Assembly (NCBI GenBank): GCA_004352715.1
Contig: SCFE01000013.1
Span: 1,264,422-1,328,421 of the forward strand
From: Hofstenia miamia
Lineage: Eukaryota; Xenacoelomorpha; Acoela
Length of the DNA stretch: 64,000 bases
Direction of reading: 5' to 3'
Part shown: positions 11,301 through 22,900 of the stretch, piece by piece
How the letters are laid out: each line of letters opens with the position of its first letter
Numbering within the stretch: the stretch's first letter is position 1
Program-made: the position numbers and the translations under genes
Notes under the pieces: model-generated
Told to the model about the DNA's origin: nothing
Seen by the model: the letters and a program-made list of their open reading frames with translations, nothing else
Databases searched by the model: none

Positions 11301-13515
11301 TTTGCTCAAATTCTATTGAAGAAAAGATGGTACAAAGGCAAACACATAAAAAGGCTTTAAGTAGCTGTGTGGTTGATAAAGAAGAAGATGTTGCGAGACA
11401 CTTTTCGAGAGGCGAGCTTCGGTAATTACAACTTTTAAGTTGTCAGTTTTAGTGTGAAATAGCATGTCTGCAAATTAATAGCGACATTTTGCATTTTTAA
11501 TAAATTGAAATTGCATATACTATCAGTAATTGATAAAAGAACTTATCATAACATGATCAGGGCTAATACCTTCTAAAAGATTTTTGAAGTTTCTCAAAAT
11601 TTTCACTTCTCAATTGTTTCCAAAATTTATTCAGCTACTACACATAAATTTAAATTCCGATTTCTTTGAAGAATTACTAAGTCATTATTTTACATTTAGT
11701 TTTGCATTGTATAATTTAAAAATATATCAAATGTTGTAAATTTTGGGGCTCTCTGAGTTACTATGAACTTTTAAATCTTAATGTAGAGCAATAGAATAAA
11801 AGGCAACATTTATTTGGTGCTGCAATGTGGGTGAGTAAAATTTCAGAAGTGCTACAGTATAGGGCAAAGTTTTAAGCGTGTTTGTGATGCAACGCACGAA
11901 GTTCGTGGGACAAGATGAGCATAGTTTGCAAAATTCTGCCCCACTTTCATCTTTTACTACGACATACATAAGTAAAGTTATTTGTTTACCAACGACCATA
12001 ATAGAGATTAGGCTTTAATTATAAATCAGAATACAAATACACCTCGGTTATTACTACCTACCAAGCTCATAGCAAATAATCAGTGTATTTGCATAATACA
12101 TGTAGAAAGTTTACATTTGATTTCATTGTTTTCCATTGGAGGTTTTTTAATTACTTATCTCGTGCTTACAAATATTTAGTGAGCTGTTTACTTTCAACGA
12201 TAATGATGACGTTGAAAGTAATACGCATGAAAGTCTCAAGTGCCAACGTTGCGTTAATCGAGTGCAGGTGAAGCCACCACCGGATGGTAAGACATCTCCT
12301 ACATAGTTTTTTGAAAATGAGTCTTTCATTAATCTTGTTATACTTTGATTTTATTGCTTTAGACGCAAGAAATATCTCAGCCTCTAATATCGGGGTTTAT
12401 AATTTAAAGTTTTATGTCAAGGACATTATATTGAAATCAGACCACTCAGAAAATTTGAATTTCGTTTTATGGCATTTAATGCGAACCGGTACCAGTCATT
12501 CTCTTGGCAACTCTACTAGCAATCATGTTTTAATTTGTGCAAGTCTGGTGGTTTATTGTAAATGCAATTTTCAACTCATTCGAACGTTCCTGTTTATACT
12601 TATCCACCCCTGTTCGATAATATGCTGAGTAATAAAAGTTTAAATCATTTTTACAAATATACAGTCCTGTGAAAAAACTTTGGAAACATTTTCTAAAATT
12701 CTTTATTTTCGAGTAGTTTTGTTTCTTAATTCAATTTACTATCTGTATAATTGATTGATAATGAAAAGACTCTTATTCCAAAATAAATGCTGTATTCTTC
12801 TTTACATCACGTAAAAGACATGAAAAGTCTTTCAGACCTCGTGAAATTCCATATTTTCTATGCATATCTTGCATGACTAGACAAGCTACAATTCGTTGAG
12901 GCATTGCATGAATGAGTAGTATGTTAGTATTCAGTCATTATCTCTCGAAACCAAACTACTTTGATGGCTGCTATCAATTCGTCTCATGGGTCCAACGCTT
13001 TTCTATTGGTTTCAGGTCGGGGTTACTCCCCAGGCGAAACCTCTAGAAGATATAATCCAGATATCCAGTCTCACCATTTTTGTTTTTTGGCACGGAACCC
13101 CGTTTTGTTGCACATTGACGGATTCCTGGGAACAATAAAGTCAGGAACTTTGTTTTGAATACTGTTGAACTTTGATCATAGCAAACAGCAAAAATGTTTG
13201 AAAGTTATTTTTAGAAAATGTTTCTAAACTTTTTCACAGAACTGTACATGTAGGTTTGACCGTTATTTTAAGTTAGAGAAAATCAAATGTTTTTTAGAAC
13301 AGGATGATCTTGACATTCATTATTTGCTTATTTATTTACTGTGTGTGCTTAGAATGTCTACTTTAGACAGCGACTGCAACAATGATCTGTCATTATGGAA
13401 TCATGCTTATTCAAAGAAGTCTCTACCTGATAGCTCTTTGAAAACCGTTTGGGATAATGCACCAATATCGTTCGTATTCTTCCAGCGTTCTCACAATCAA
13501 ATTAAAACTGCTTAA
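5382..13515 (+). CDS. RAD54L: RAD54-like DNA repair translocase, 10 exons, complete
   Basis: A nuclear Swi2/Snf2 dsDNA translocase that works with RAD51 in homologous recombination (filament remodelling, strand exchange, branch migration). Exons: 5382-5630, 5854-6169, 6238-6381, 6426-6643, 7970-8269, 9801-10121, 10482-10658, 11159-11421, 12180-12286, 13367-13515. All phases agree and total 747 codons, the length of the human protein. Visible features: N-terminal MRRSLAPS; Walker A DEMGLGKT with Lys190; DEGH box at 295-298; GTPIQND at 324-330; [20 protein letters not shown] near 593-612 (motifs V/VI); and a C-terminal CxxC (684, 687) with Cys702 and His711, a possible zinc site. Intron 3 is only 44 nt. 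Intron 5 carries a hAT MITE and intron 9 a Tc1 fossil. The catalytic motifs are intact, so the gene looks functional. It is clearly RAD54/RAD54L by its N-terminus and C-terminal NHxxxK region, rather than RAD54B or another Snf2 member. Confidence 0.96.
6382..6425 (+). other. 44-nt intron in RAD54L
   Basis: The donor G|GTATTT follows ...KWLS. The acceptor CTTTTTAG restores the frame as G-R-V-P-V-L. This is the shortest intron seen here; the adjacent intron 2 is 68 nt (6170-6237). Without removal of this segment the frame does not join. Confidence 0.85.
6740..6850. repeat. Short dispersed repeat, copy 1
   Basis: Shares the block AAAAAAATTTAAA-CG-ATA-CTCAA-ACTATT and a following TTTGCGCA word with 23225-23350, and more weakly with 17300-17480. 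It lies in RAD54L intron 4. The rest of that 1.3-kb intron (6644-7969) has no recognised element. Confidence 0.4.
8720..9019. mobile_element. hAT-like MITE in RAD54L intron 5
   Basis: The left end CAGAGTTGGACATGGACT and the right end read inward CAGAGATGGAAGTGGACT form a 15/18 inverted repeat. Flanking 8-mers GACTACTC (8712-8719) and AACTACAC (9020-9027) match at 6 of 8 positions, fitting a decayed hAT target duplication. The element is 300 bp with no ORF and lies well away from the splice sites of the host intron (8270-9800). Confidence 0.7.
12662..13244 (-). mobile_element. Tc1/mariner fossil in RAD54L intron 9
   Basis: Ends are CAGTCCTGTGAAAAAACTTT at the left and CAGTTCTGTGAAAAAGTTTA read inward from the right. 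TA dinucleotides flank both ends (12660-12661 and 13245-13246), the Tc1/mariner target site. On the - strand the interior keeps scattered Tc1 transposase pieces in different frames: [12 protein letters not shown] (the family's SPDLNPIExxW motif with the last catalytic acid), [10 protein letters not shown] and MPQRIVACL. The 583-bp length, frameshifts and stops show a dead internal-deletion copy. Confidence 0.8.
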
Positions 13516-13561
13516 TGATGTGAATTTGATTTAGTACTAGTAAATTTGTTTAAGTTCTTAC

Positions 13562-13750
13562 CTTCTTTTGTTCTTCAGCCTGAAGCTCCAGTTGGGATTT
13601 TGCTCGCAGGTTTTTCTTCAAATACTGTAGGTCATACTGTGGAGTCTTACCTATTAATTCCATTAATTTCCCCGTACCTTTGGCCGTCAGATAAAGCTCT
13701 TCCATTTCTTCTACCAATTTATGTTTGTAATCATCGACTGTTTCGTTTGT
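13562..13750 (-). CDS. Internal exon of an unrecognised antisense coiled-coil gene
   Basis: A 63-codon open exon on the - strand lies between acceptor ATTTAG (before 13750) and donor AAG|GTAAG (after 13562), phase 0 at both ends. It encodes a charged helix-forming peptide beginning TNETVDDYKHKLVEEMEELY, with a Gly-rich break (AKGTGKL) and an ending rich in Lys, Gln and Glu. The other two frames contain early stops. It begins 47 bp past the RAD54L stop codon, on the opposite strand, and its donor requires a following exon inside or beyond RAD54L. The family is not recognised. Confidence 0.55.
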
Positions 13751-14412
13751 CTAAATACGTTTTTTTAATTTTTGCATTCAATTGGATAAAGCGTAAGTTT
13801 TTATATTTCTCACGTATTATTTCAACATTGGAATGTGTACACGTGAGTGCAATTTTTAATGCTGTACCCACTCGTCAAAAACGCCTTTCTTAGCCGTACC
13901 CATCCGTAGTCGAGAATGAAATTTGCTTTACCACTATTTAATTATTTTAGAATTAATTTTGACACAATTCTCGCTTATTCTATTTTAATGTTTTTAACAT
14001 TTCATAATGCTTTAAAATGGATTTATTAAGATACGCATAATGTCAAGTGGAACGCTTACCCTTAGCGTCTCGCACTCTAATAATTATGCACACCCATTCG
14101 TTTCCACAGCTACAGTCAAAGAAAACCGGGTATCTCCAAATGGCATCCGTATCCACACATCACTAATACGTATACATCTAACATTAATCAACTCTAAGGT
14201 AACTATTTTCGATAATTCAAATTAAATCATATTTGTTTTAACTAATAAACTGTTACGTATTATTTGCATTACTTCAGAATTTCTAATTATAAATGAAAAT
14301 GTTAGACATTGTGAAATTCATCGTTGTATATCTGCACACGTCATAAGATTATGAAATTGACAGTGCTAATATCTTTTCAAATATTTATGTGAGTAGAAGT
14401 TTTGACTTTATT
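13751..14412. other. Spacer or intron between antisense exons
   Basis: No further - strand exon with matching splice sites was found here, so it may be the intron between the exon at 13562-13750 and the long exon ending near 14413. Confidence 0.35.
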
Positions 14413-15285
14413 TTAGATGCTGAAATTCAATTTCTTAGAAATACCAACCGTTAACTGTTTTTCTTTGCCGTCATTCAATTCTTTTTCTAGAACATCTATA
14501 ATATCCTTTTTTTCTTTCAATGTAGTTTCCAGACGAGAAATTTCCGCTTCCTTCTCGTCAGTGAATTCCTTTATATCATTGGTGAACGATTCCAATGTTT
14601 CGCCTAACTGCATATTTATTTGCTCCAATTCCAAATTAGCTTCACGTAGAAATATCACTTCTTCTTCGACTGTTTCGAATTGCCGGTTGTGTTTTTTACT
14701 TAGTGCAATGGAATCTATGTCTTCTTTTTGTTGACTTTCTAATCGAGCCCCAACATCAACTGGATTAGATTCTGCGTGTTCTGAAGTGAGAATATCGGAG
14801 TCTATGTCTTGCTTTTGTAGACTTCCCAATCTAACCTCAACATCGACTGGGTTGGATTCTTCATGCTTTGAAATGAGAATATCGGAGTCTATGTCTTGCT
14901 TTTGTTGACTTCCTAATCTAACCTCAATATCAACTGGGTTGGATTCTTCATGCTTTAAAATTAGAATATCGGAGTCTATATCTTTTGTATTATCTTCAAT
15001 CTTTGCATTTTCATCACCCAAGGTATGTATTATGATAAGGTCTTCATCTTGCTCCATTTTTAGATTAGATTCTTTCAAGAACTTCTCTTCTTCTGGATTT
15101 GTAATAAGAGTTGTATGATGATTACATTCATTATCTTCTTTCATAGTGGGTATTTCGGTCACGACTTTTAAGATGGGAATCTTAGTGGAATCAATTTCAA
15201 TGACATCGTCATCTTCGAGATCCGAGAAGACCAAAAAAGGCGAGTCTATGTTATTGTCAGCATTACTTTTGCTTGATTCACACAT
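14413..15285 (-). CDS. Acidic repeat and coiled-coil protein, unrecognised
   Basis: A 290-codon ATG-initiated frame on the - strand. The N-terminal third is acidic (FSDLEDDDVIEID near residue 20). Residues about 100-195 contain three to four tandem copies of a roughly 31-residue unit with core DIDSDIL, then a K/E-H-x-E-S-N-P-V-D word, then V-R-L-G-S and QKQ. Residues about 200-280 form a probable coiled coil (VEEEVIFLREANLELEQ and ISRLETTLKEKKD). The DNA of the units is nearly identical, which implies recent expansion. The true 3' boundary may be a donor inside the last 15 codons (ACG|GTTGGT or TTG|GTATTT) splicing to the exon at 13750. Otherwise the frame ends at the stop at 14413. It is unlike known families I can recall. 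Confidence 0.6.
   Translation of the reverse strand: MCESSKSNADNNIDSPFLVFSDLEDDDVIEIDSTKIPILKVVTEIPTMKEDNECNHHTTLITNPEEEKFLKESNLKMEQDEDLIIIHTLGDENAKIEDNTKDIDSDILILKHEESNPVDIEVRLGSQQKQDIDSDILISKHEESNPVDVEVRLGSLQKQDIDSDILTSEHAESNPVDVGARLESQQKEDIDSIALSKKHNRQFETVEEEVIFLREANLELEQINMQLGETLESFTNDIKEFTDEKEAEISRLETTLKEKKDIIDVLEKELNDGKEKQLTVGISKKLNFSI
14720..15000 (-). repeat. In-frame tandem repeat of about 93 bp
   Basis: Three near-identical units and a diverged fourth occur within the coding frame above, seen as repeated TCGGAGTCTATGTCTTG words at about 14794, 14882 and 14971 on the + strand. The differences are mostly single substitutions and the frame is kept throughout. Confidence 0.7.
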
Positions 15286-15710
15286 ACCGTGTTATTCAAA
15301 CTATTAAGTAGTTGGCATGCGTCAAACTGTGACTAACTGCTATAATGCCAAATAATCTCAGTTCTCTATTCTAATTGCATTTAACTGTTATAAACAATTT
15401 TTGAATTAAAATCCATTGAACGCTTTTTCCTGCAAATTTTCTAGAAATAATATACATTTTGTTCCATTTCTGTTCATGTCTCAATTCAAAAACTAAATGA
15501 CTATTTTTCTACTTTTTACACTGCTCGAGTATTGTGAGTCAAAGTATTTTTAAATTTTCAGAAGTCTAAAAAAAGTTTGTTTAGTGATTCTTTGCACTTG
15601 TGATCTTCTTTTTAAATCTTTTGATGTTTTTAATTGAAGATAATCTTAAATATTATGTTTGACATTTTTTCTGGGGTTTAATGCATCCAATGTTTTCAAT
15701 GTTGATTATT

Positions 15711-16255
15711 TCAATTCAACTCTTCGTGGTAATACTCCTCAAATTGGATTTTAATCAAGACAAACTCCAAAATTTTCAACTAAAATTCGAAAAGCATCAA
15801 AGACAATGTGCGAAAGAAAATTATTTGGAATTTTTGAACCGCCTCTGCTTATTTACTTTTGTTATGTACTCGGCGAAATCAATATCATCCAAATCTCCTG
15901 AGAGAGTTTCCTGGCATAAAGTGCATTTTAACAAAGAAATATTATTAACCAGATAACAAGCAAATATAAACTCCAACCTCTTTTTCGTCATCACTGAGAG
16001 AGACGCCATCTCTAAGCTGAATAACTTCAATACTGCTCTTTTTTGAATGAACTCTGATAGTCTAAGAAAGTGTAGAAGTTTTACTATTTTTTCCAAGAAT
16101 TATCCTAAACTTTTATATAGAAGTATAAATATTTTTGAGTCTTCGGATCATATTTTCCAATCTTTGACGATTGGATCCGATTTCAAACTTTCGCATAATT
16201 TCATAGTATTTTGGCCAGATTCCAACTTTAGTTTAGAATATCGTAGCTTATTCAT
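15711..16255 (-). CDS. Candidate small multi-exon gene, unrecognised
   Basis: Three consecutive - strand exons have consistent phase 0: 16061-15978 (28 codons, TIRVHSKKSSIEVIQLRDGV then SLSDDEKE), 15910-15857 (18 codons, ETLSGDLDDIDFAEYITK) and 15779-15711 (22 codons plus TGA, acidic Tyr-rich end). The introns are 67 and 77 nt, within the short-intron range of RAD54L. Acceptors are CTTAG, GCCAG and TTTTAG. Donors are GTTGGA (weak) and GTAAAT. A possible first exon starts at ATG 16255 (MNKLRYSKLKLESGQNTMK), but its 3' splice junction is unclear because two frames look coding. It lies head-to-head with EXOSC7. No family is recognised, and chance openness is still possible. Confidence 0.35.
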
Positions 16256-16261
16256 TTTTTA

Positions 16262-16933
16262 ATTTTAGTTTTTTTTGACAAAGGTCTAACCCATAGTGTA
16301 TTAGTATGAATGGCTTAAGGGAAAGTTTAATGTCTATTTTTTCGAATTTGTTCTATAATGTGATTCAACAAAAGATGTTTTATGTTCAATGTTCAACAAA
16401 ATACAATTTTTTTTCTGTCATAGCAAACATTGTAAATGGTTTGTTTTATAGAATAGAATATAAATTAAATTCTCAACTGTTTAATGTTAGTTATTTTGTG
16501 TTGTAAATTTATGTTCTGCGGAATTGCAACGAAGTTATTGGTAATATTCCAGGTCAGCCTTATTTTTAAATGGTATTTGCCTGACTTTTGCTATTGTTTA
16601 CAGTGCCGCATCATATGTCTGAAGTATTTTAATGTACTAAAAACCTTTAAAAATTTATTAAATTGTTTCAATATTTTACCAGAACATTTTTTAAAATGTC
16701 AAACGTTATAAGTATACAAAGTCTAGACCACTAAAGATAAACAAATGAGGCACTTGAAGCATTTAAATACGTTTACTACATGCGTGCTTAACTGTCTAAT
16801 CAGTATTTAATTTAGGCGGAATACATAGTTATTTGGAGTTTTTAAATACGCGTTGGTATTTATGGATTTGTATTTAGTTTCAATGTATGCATATGCGGAC
16901 ATGTTTTTACGTAATTTTTTTAGTTTTAGTTGA
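16262..16933. promoter_or_regulatory. Divergent intergenic region upstream of EXOSC7
   Basis: About 670 bp separates the candidate - strand gene from the EXOSC7 ATG at 16934. A shared bidirectional promoter is inferred from position only; no TATA box or CpG-rich patch is visible. Confidence 0.25.
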
Positions 16934-19900
16934 ATGATTCTTTTGAGTGAATCAGAAAAACAGCATTTAATCGCAGGAGCGGAATCAGATTTGCGATGCG
17001 ATGGAAGGGGATGTTTGGACAACCGGCCAATAACTCTTTGCGTCGATAGTGTATCAACTGCGGCTGGATCTTCCCGACTTCGTTTAGGATCCTCTACCGA
17101 TGTGCTAGTGATAATCAAACCGGATATAGTAACACCTCTCAACAGCGCTGCCAATTGTGGTCAAATTAAAATTACTTGCGAATGTTCATCGAATGCAAGT
17201 CGCCATTATGAGAGTAGAAGTGAATGTGACCAAGCAATGAATATGGTATTTATATATTTTTTAAATTCACTAAATCAACTTAAGCCACTGTCTGGAATGT
17301 TTTAAAATTTTCTGATGGTTTCTTTCTAAAAACTTTAAGCGCTCATAACTCACGAAGTAATAACGATATCCAACATTTGAGAAAACCACAGGGTAGAAGA
17401 GTTTCTCCTGTTTTCATTGACTCTTCAAAGTTTCATCTGATCACCACACTTTGTCGGCTCTACGACTGAGCTATCCTACTTAAATGGAAATAACTGAGTT
17501 ATGGAGATTACTCCTATGAGTGTGAAGGGAATTTGAAATTTTTAAAATCGGTATTTGTATTGACATGTAATTATTACTTTCAAATGCTTCCTGGATATGA
17601 ATAATTTTCAATGCAAATGTTCACCATTACATATGTAGTACATTGACCAATACCCCAATATTTCCGAGAGGAGAATGGTTAAAAGCCCTTTGTGTCTTTA
17701 TATTTTCTACTTTTCGTATCAATTATATCATTAATTTCTAAATGGTAATCCATAAGTATGTCCAAACCTTTTTGAAAATGAAAAAAAAACGTTTCGACAA
17801 GCTTTAGATATTTAATTTGGCTTTCGAAAGCTGTCTTTGATATTTTTCTAACGTAAAACATTAAAGTTGAATTAGAATTTTAGTGTAATAAAACTAAATT
17901 GTTCAGAAGCAAAAAATGTAGGAAGTTGTTCTATATAGAGTATGATTGTTTTATCTATACCAAAGTGCTTCTAGTTATGTATTTAGAAGTTTACCTCAAA
18001 TAAAAAGCAAAAAGATAGCCTGTTTGCCAATTTTCTATGAACTTTTCTTTCCGAGTATAATCATTTTTATTCATTATTCTTTATTCATTAGGACTCAAAA
18101 TAATGTACTTTGAGGCTTATTATAAGGTTGAAGAAACAAATTCAAAGACAATTTCATATTTTACCCGTTCTCTATATAGATTTTCCTTTCAAGCAGAAGC
18201 AATAACTCTTTTATTTATTTCAAATTCTGCCAATAGCATTTTGGACTCACAGGTAGCAATTGAAAAATAGACATAAAAATATGAAATAATTTACCATCAA
18301 AGTTGAATCGTGGGTAATGTTGCTGTTGTTTTTATATGGTGAAGTCTGATAGAACCATATACTAACCAGGTTTCATCCAAATCGACCATTTTTCAAAACC
18401 CTAATTGTTTTTACCAGAGAAGGCATTATAAAACCAAAAATTAGATTCTAATTTAAATTAGGTTATATGTAAAAGTTTGACACACAAGTTGGATGATGTA
18501 TTACTTTAATTGTCTTTCTAACCTATTTACTGAAAAATCAAGTTTAATACACAAGTTGGACCCCTTAAATTGTTATTAATTATGCATGAGCACAATCACG
18601 CTTTGGCAATCAAATGAGTGAGACCATGCGTCTCGTAGCACAACCTCTTATTTATGGCGTCTTGTATCATTACGTCCTGATGAGCGTGTAGAATCAAATA
18701 ACCAATCAGAAACCCTGCAGTGCTCGTCATTTGTTTTCGTGAACGAATAAGAAATTCATTTGGCAGGACGTGAACGACTGTTAAACTTCTCTGGAGCTTC
18801 TTCGAGAATGACGGCACACGGCACTTCAGCGAAAACGACCTGTACTTGTATAAGATGTAGAAAACTTCTTACTCATTCAATTTGAAGAATGTCAACTATA
18901 AAAATCATTGGAAATCTATACAAAAATGCTTTCCTAATATGAAAAATGAACTCGTAGTGACAAACGTTGACGAAATCGTAATTGTAGTTGATCTGAAAAA
19001 GGAAATTTTTTGCAGAATTTGATAATTATTTTGACCAATAATATCTACATTTAGTTAGTAATATTGAAGAAAATTGTTAATGCATAAGGTACAAATTCGC
19101 TTTCCGTTTAGCTCAATGTCACATTATCAAGATTCCTCTCTTCCAACGCCGTTGACTTGAAGAAACTCTGTATTGAAGAATCCCACTTCTGCTGGTGTCT
19201 AAATGTTGAAGTTTCTATTATTGAATTGTCTTCCGGTAGTTTAATATCTGCAACATCAATTGCCTTAAAGGTTTGTAAAATACTGAAAATTACAGTAATA
19301 AATTAACCCATTGCAAGCATTATTGTTTACTAGCATAGAACTTGTCATTTTTTATAAAAATGCAAATTTTGTACGTCGTTTTCTATGTGCTTTCACACAA
19401 TTTATGTCGTATTTCCGGTAGTTTTTTACGCAATATCTTCTGGGTCTGGATAAAATCAATATGAAACTAGTTATTTTTCATCAAATTTTACGCATGCTGG
19501 CAAAGCTTTTAAATTTAATTTTTACGCTACCTTATGTGTGGCATTCACTGAGTTTTTGCGATCTATCAATAGGCTGTTACGGTAAACACATTTATTGTTG
19601 TTGCTGAATATTCCTTTCCTAAACAGAAAAAAACGGATACTTTATAAGGTTAAGGCTAACAACTCTACTCTAAAAGCAATATCATATAATTCTCAAAAGA
19701 ACGAATTGTTCATGTAAGGAAGCTTAATATAATTAATAATTTCATTCAGTCTTATATCCATTAAATCCTTGCGTTTGGATCGTAAAGGATGCAAAATTAT
19801 ATTTCGATTTAATGCCCTGCAAAAGAATTTGAAAAACTGAAAGTGTGAGATCTTAATTTTTAATGTAACTGAATTCAGTGTTTTTGAAATGTAGAAAATG

Positions 19901-22900
19901 AATGCGTATTATGAAATTTCGCATTTCTTTACGCGGACTATTTAGTAAATGCCAAACAAATACACTGTTTGAATGGGTATAGAGACTTTCTTGTCATTGA
20001 TAATTCATTCCTTTGACCACTAATTGCATCAACTCGTTATATTTATTCAACATGGTTTCCAGACTGGTCTCTGCTAATTTCCTTAAGTTCTCAAAAAATA
20101 ATATTTTGCTATTCGTTGTAACACGTCGTTGATGCATTGTGTTTTACTTTTATTGATTGTATGTGTTCATTCAATATGAAATAATTGTGCATATGATGAT
20201 GCGCTTTTCGCTCTAGCACTCATTTCAACCATGCCTTCTTGAGAAGGACTTTTTGTTTACCTAAATACTAGATGATTAGGTTCTTTGTGAATTGTTTAAT
20301 TAGGAAATGCTAAGTAGGTTTTTACTAATTCTGAAAAAGTGGAACAAGACACTCATTAGCAATATTGATTTAACAACGAAAACATCGTCGAGCTAAATGC
20401 GTAATAATATTGGAAAATTATTTACAACTGAACTTTTACTTTAATTTTAAGTCACATGCAAAATATTACTTTTAATAATGACATTATGTCCGTTAGAATG
20501 CACATTTTTTAATTGTATTAAGAACATGTTTTTCTAAGGTCAAGGATATATGATCTTTTCTAACATTTTAAACCTCTACTTAGAACCAACCACATGGGTT
20601 TTTAGATGTGTTTTTGATTGTAAACATCCCATTAGTATCCCAACCACTATCAGACAATCATTTTATTAAAATTTTGAAAATTCGTATTCAGTTATACTTT
20701 GAAATAGACATACGAAATTCATTTATTTTTTTATTTTTTGACAGCATTTCTAGTAAAGACAGATTAACTTATTTTTCATTTAGTATAGCATTAATCTTCT
20801 ACAGTGTTTAACCAAAATAGATTTGCTATAAAGATTGTGCCTTGAAATATTTTTCCTATTCAATGACCGTCTTTTTTATTATTTTATGTAGTGGTTTGCA
20901 ACAAACTTAAATTAAGAGTTACGCATGATTTTCTATGAACTCTTATTTTTCTTGATTTTTTAATGTTACGCTTAACATTGTGTCATTAGTCATTCACGTC
21001 TATGTAGAAAATTGCAGTGATTGCTTTCAGAGGTAAAGGCCTTGGGTTTAGACACTCTAAATTGATTTCCGTTTTTTCAACAAGTTGGTTATTCGTTTTC
21101 ACCATCATGCCCTATCCACTGAATATGTACACCTTGCGCATCCGGATATTGTATACTATTGCCATGTGCGACATATAACTCTAATATATATTAGTTTTAT
21201 TCAGTTCCATCATAATTACTAACTATTATTGAACTTGTTAACATTTAAATTTGCTTAACATCAACACACGAAAATTGTTAAATGCCATTTTGTGCATATT
21301 TCTCCTTTAATTATCTCGTTATTAAAAGGTGAGTACCTGTGGATAATGGATCACATTTGCTTTCTTAAAAAGGACACAACAAATTGCATTAAAATTTGGA
21401 AATTGTGTATAAAATTGAAAAAAAGGATATTGGGCAGAGCAACCATCAATGGGATTAACACAAATCCGTTACCGGTCGAATTATCAATTACGCATTTCGG
21501 CATTTTTATTTCAAAAAATATATTAAGAAAAAGTTAATCCTTATGCTGATTTTAACGAAGTTTTATCGAGAGTTGTTCATGAAAAGATGTGCCCTAAATT
21601 CACTTTTTTACATTTAGTTGCGGTAACAGTACTTCGTATTACGCTAGATGGCATAAATACTATTTTAATTAAACAACTTGGACGTTTTTGCTTATTATGC
21701 AGTTAACTAACTGCATTCTATATACATATAATTACATGGGAATAATATTTGATGCTGCTGATGTTTAAATGTATTTATTAAGGTAAAACTGGAAATATTT
21801 GACTTTAGGATTTTATGGAATTCGAAGTTGGATTTCAATTATGTGGTATTTTGTGAGGAACATATCGCCATCGCCACAAATTAACTTTCTATTAGTCAAT
21901 TTCTTGGCAGTTCTTTATAAATTTCCAAACTGCAAACTTATGTATCGATACAGAGTTTTACAAGCAGATAACGGCTGAAAATATTGTACTAATATTAGGC
22001 TTTTTGTTGGTTAAGTTTCCTCTAGGATTGACATATTACCATACATGGGTATTATGCTTGTTTAATTTTGGAAATTCTGGTTCTGTTGCTAAGCAGCGAA
22101 GTAATTATACTGATAATCAAGTCACGCAATGGAGTTACTTAGCAGTATTACTCAGGCATGAAGTATTATCCATTGAATGTGAAGGCAAAAAGAATGCCGC
22201 ACTCGTTTTAAATCGAAAAAATCATTTTTACAATAATACAATAATGAGCATATTGACAGGTATTCTGCCAAGTTAGCGTCCTCACACTCCTGCACTCTCG
22301 ATAATCCCCCCCCCCAAAGATTGTCTCAAGAAATACGCTATATTTGAAAAGTTGATCCTATTTAAGGGTTTGTATGAAAGCAATCGATAGCGTAAAGAAT
22401 ATTGTAATAATGCGTATTACATTCATAACAAAATTCCAGATAAGTGCTAATTCAATTAGATTAGTGATTGATTACATATGTCTTCAATTCTGTCCCTTAC
22501 TCAATAACTTATGTTGCTTGGATTTTAGACAGTTTAAGCCGATTTGTATGCATTATCAATTTTAATAATCCTGAAAACATACACATTTTCCAATTGTTTA
22601 TATGTGATTTCTAGAACCGCCAATTTTATTTGGTAAAAAAGGGGTCAAATATGTAATATAAAATGTGTTCTACTTTGTTCAAATATGTGCTAAAATATGT
22701 GCTCAAAAACATAATTACGAGCGAAATAATATTAAGTTTTTTCAATGCTTCATACACAAAACACAAGTTTACATAAGTTTGTTTCGGAAAGCATTGTTAT
22801 GAGGTCTGTCAGAACGACTGCAAATTTACTAAATACTTTCTCTGAATCACAATTTTGGCTAGAACTATTCTGAGCTATTGACAAATCTCCTGGAACTCAT

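Noticed and set aside
14417-14734. 105-codon + strand frame opposite the acidic coiled-coil exon
   Set aside because: It is antisense to the much longer frame with repeats and a coiled coil, with Ser/Phe-rich composition typical of shadow frames.
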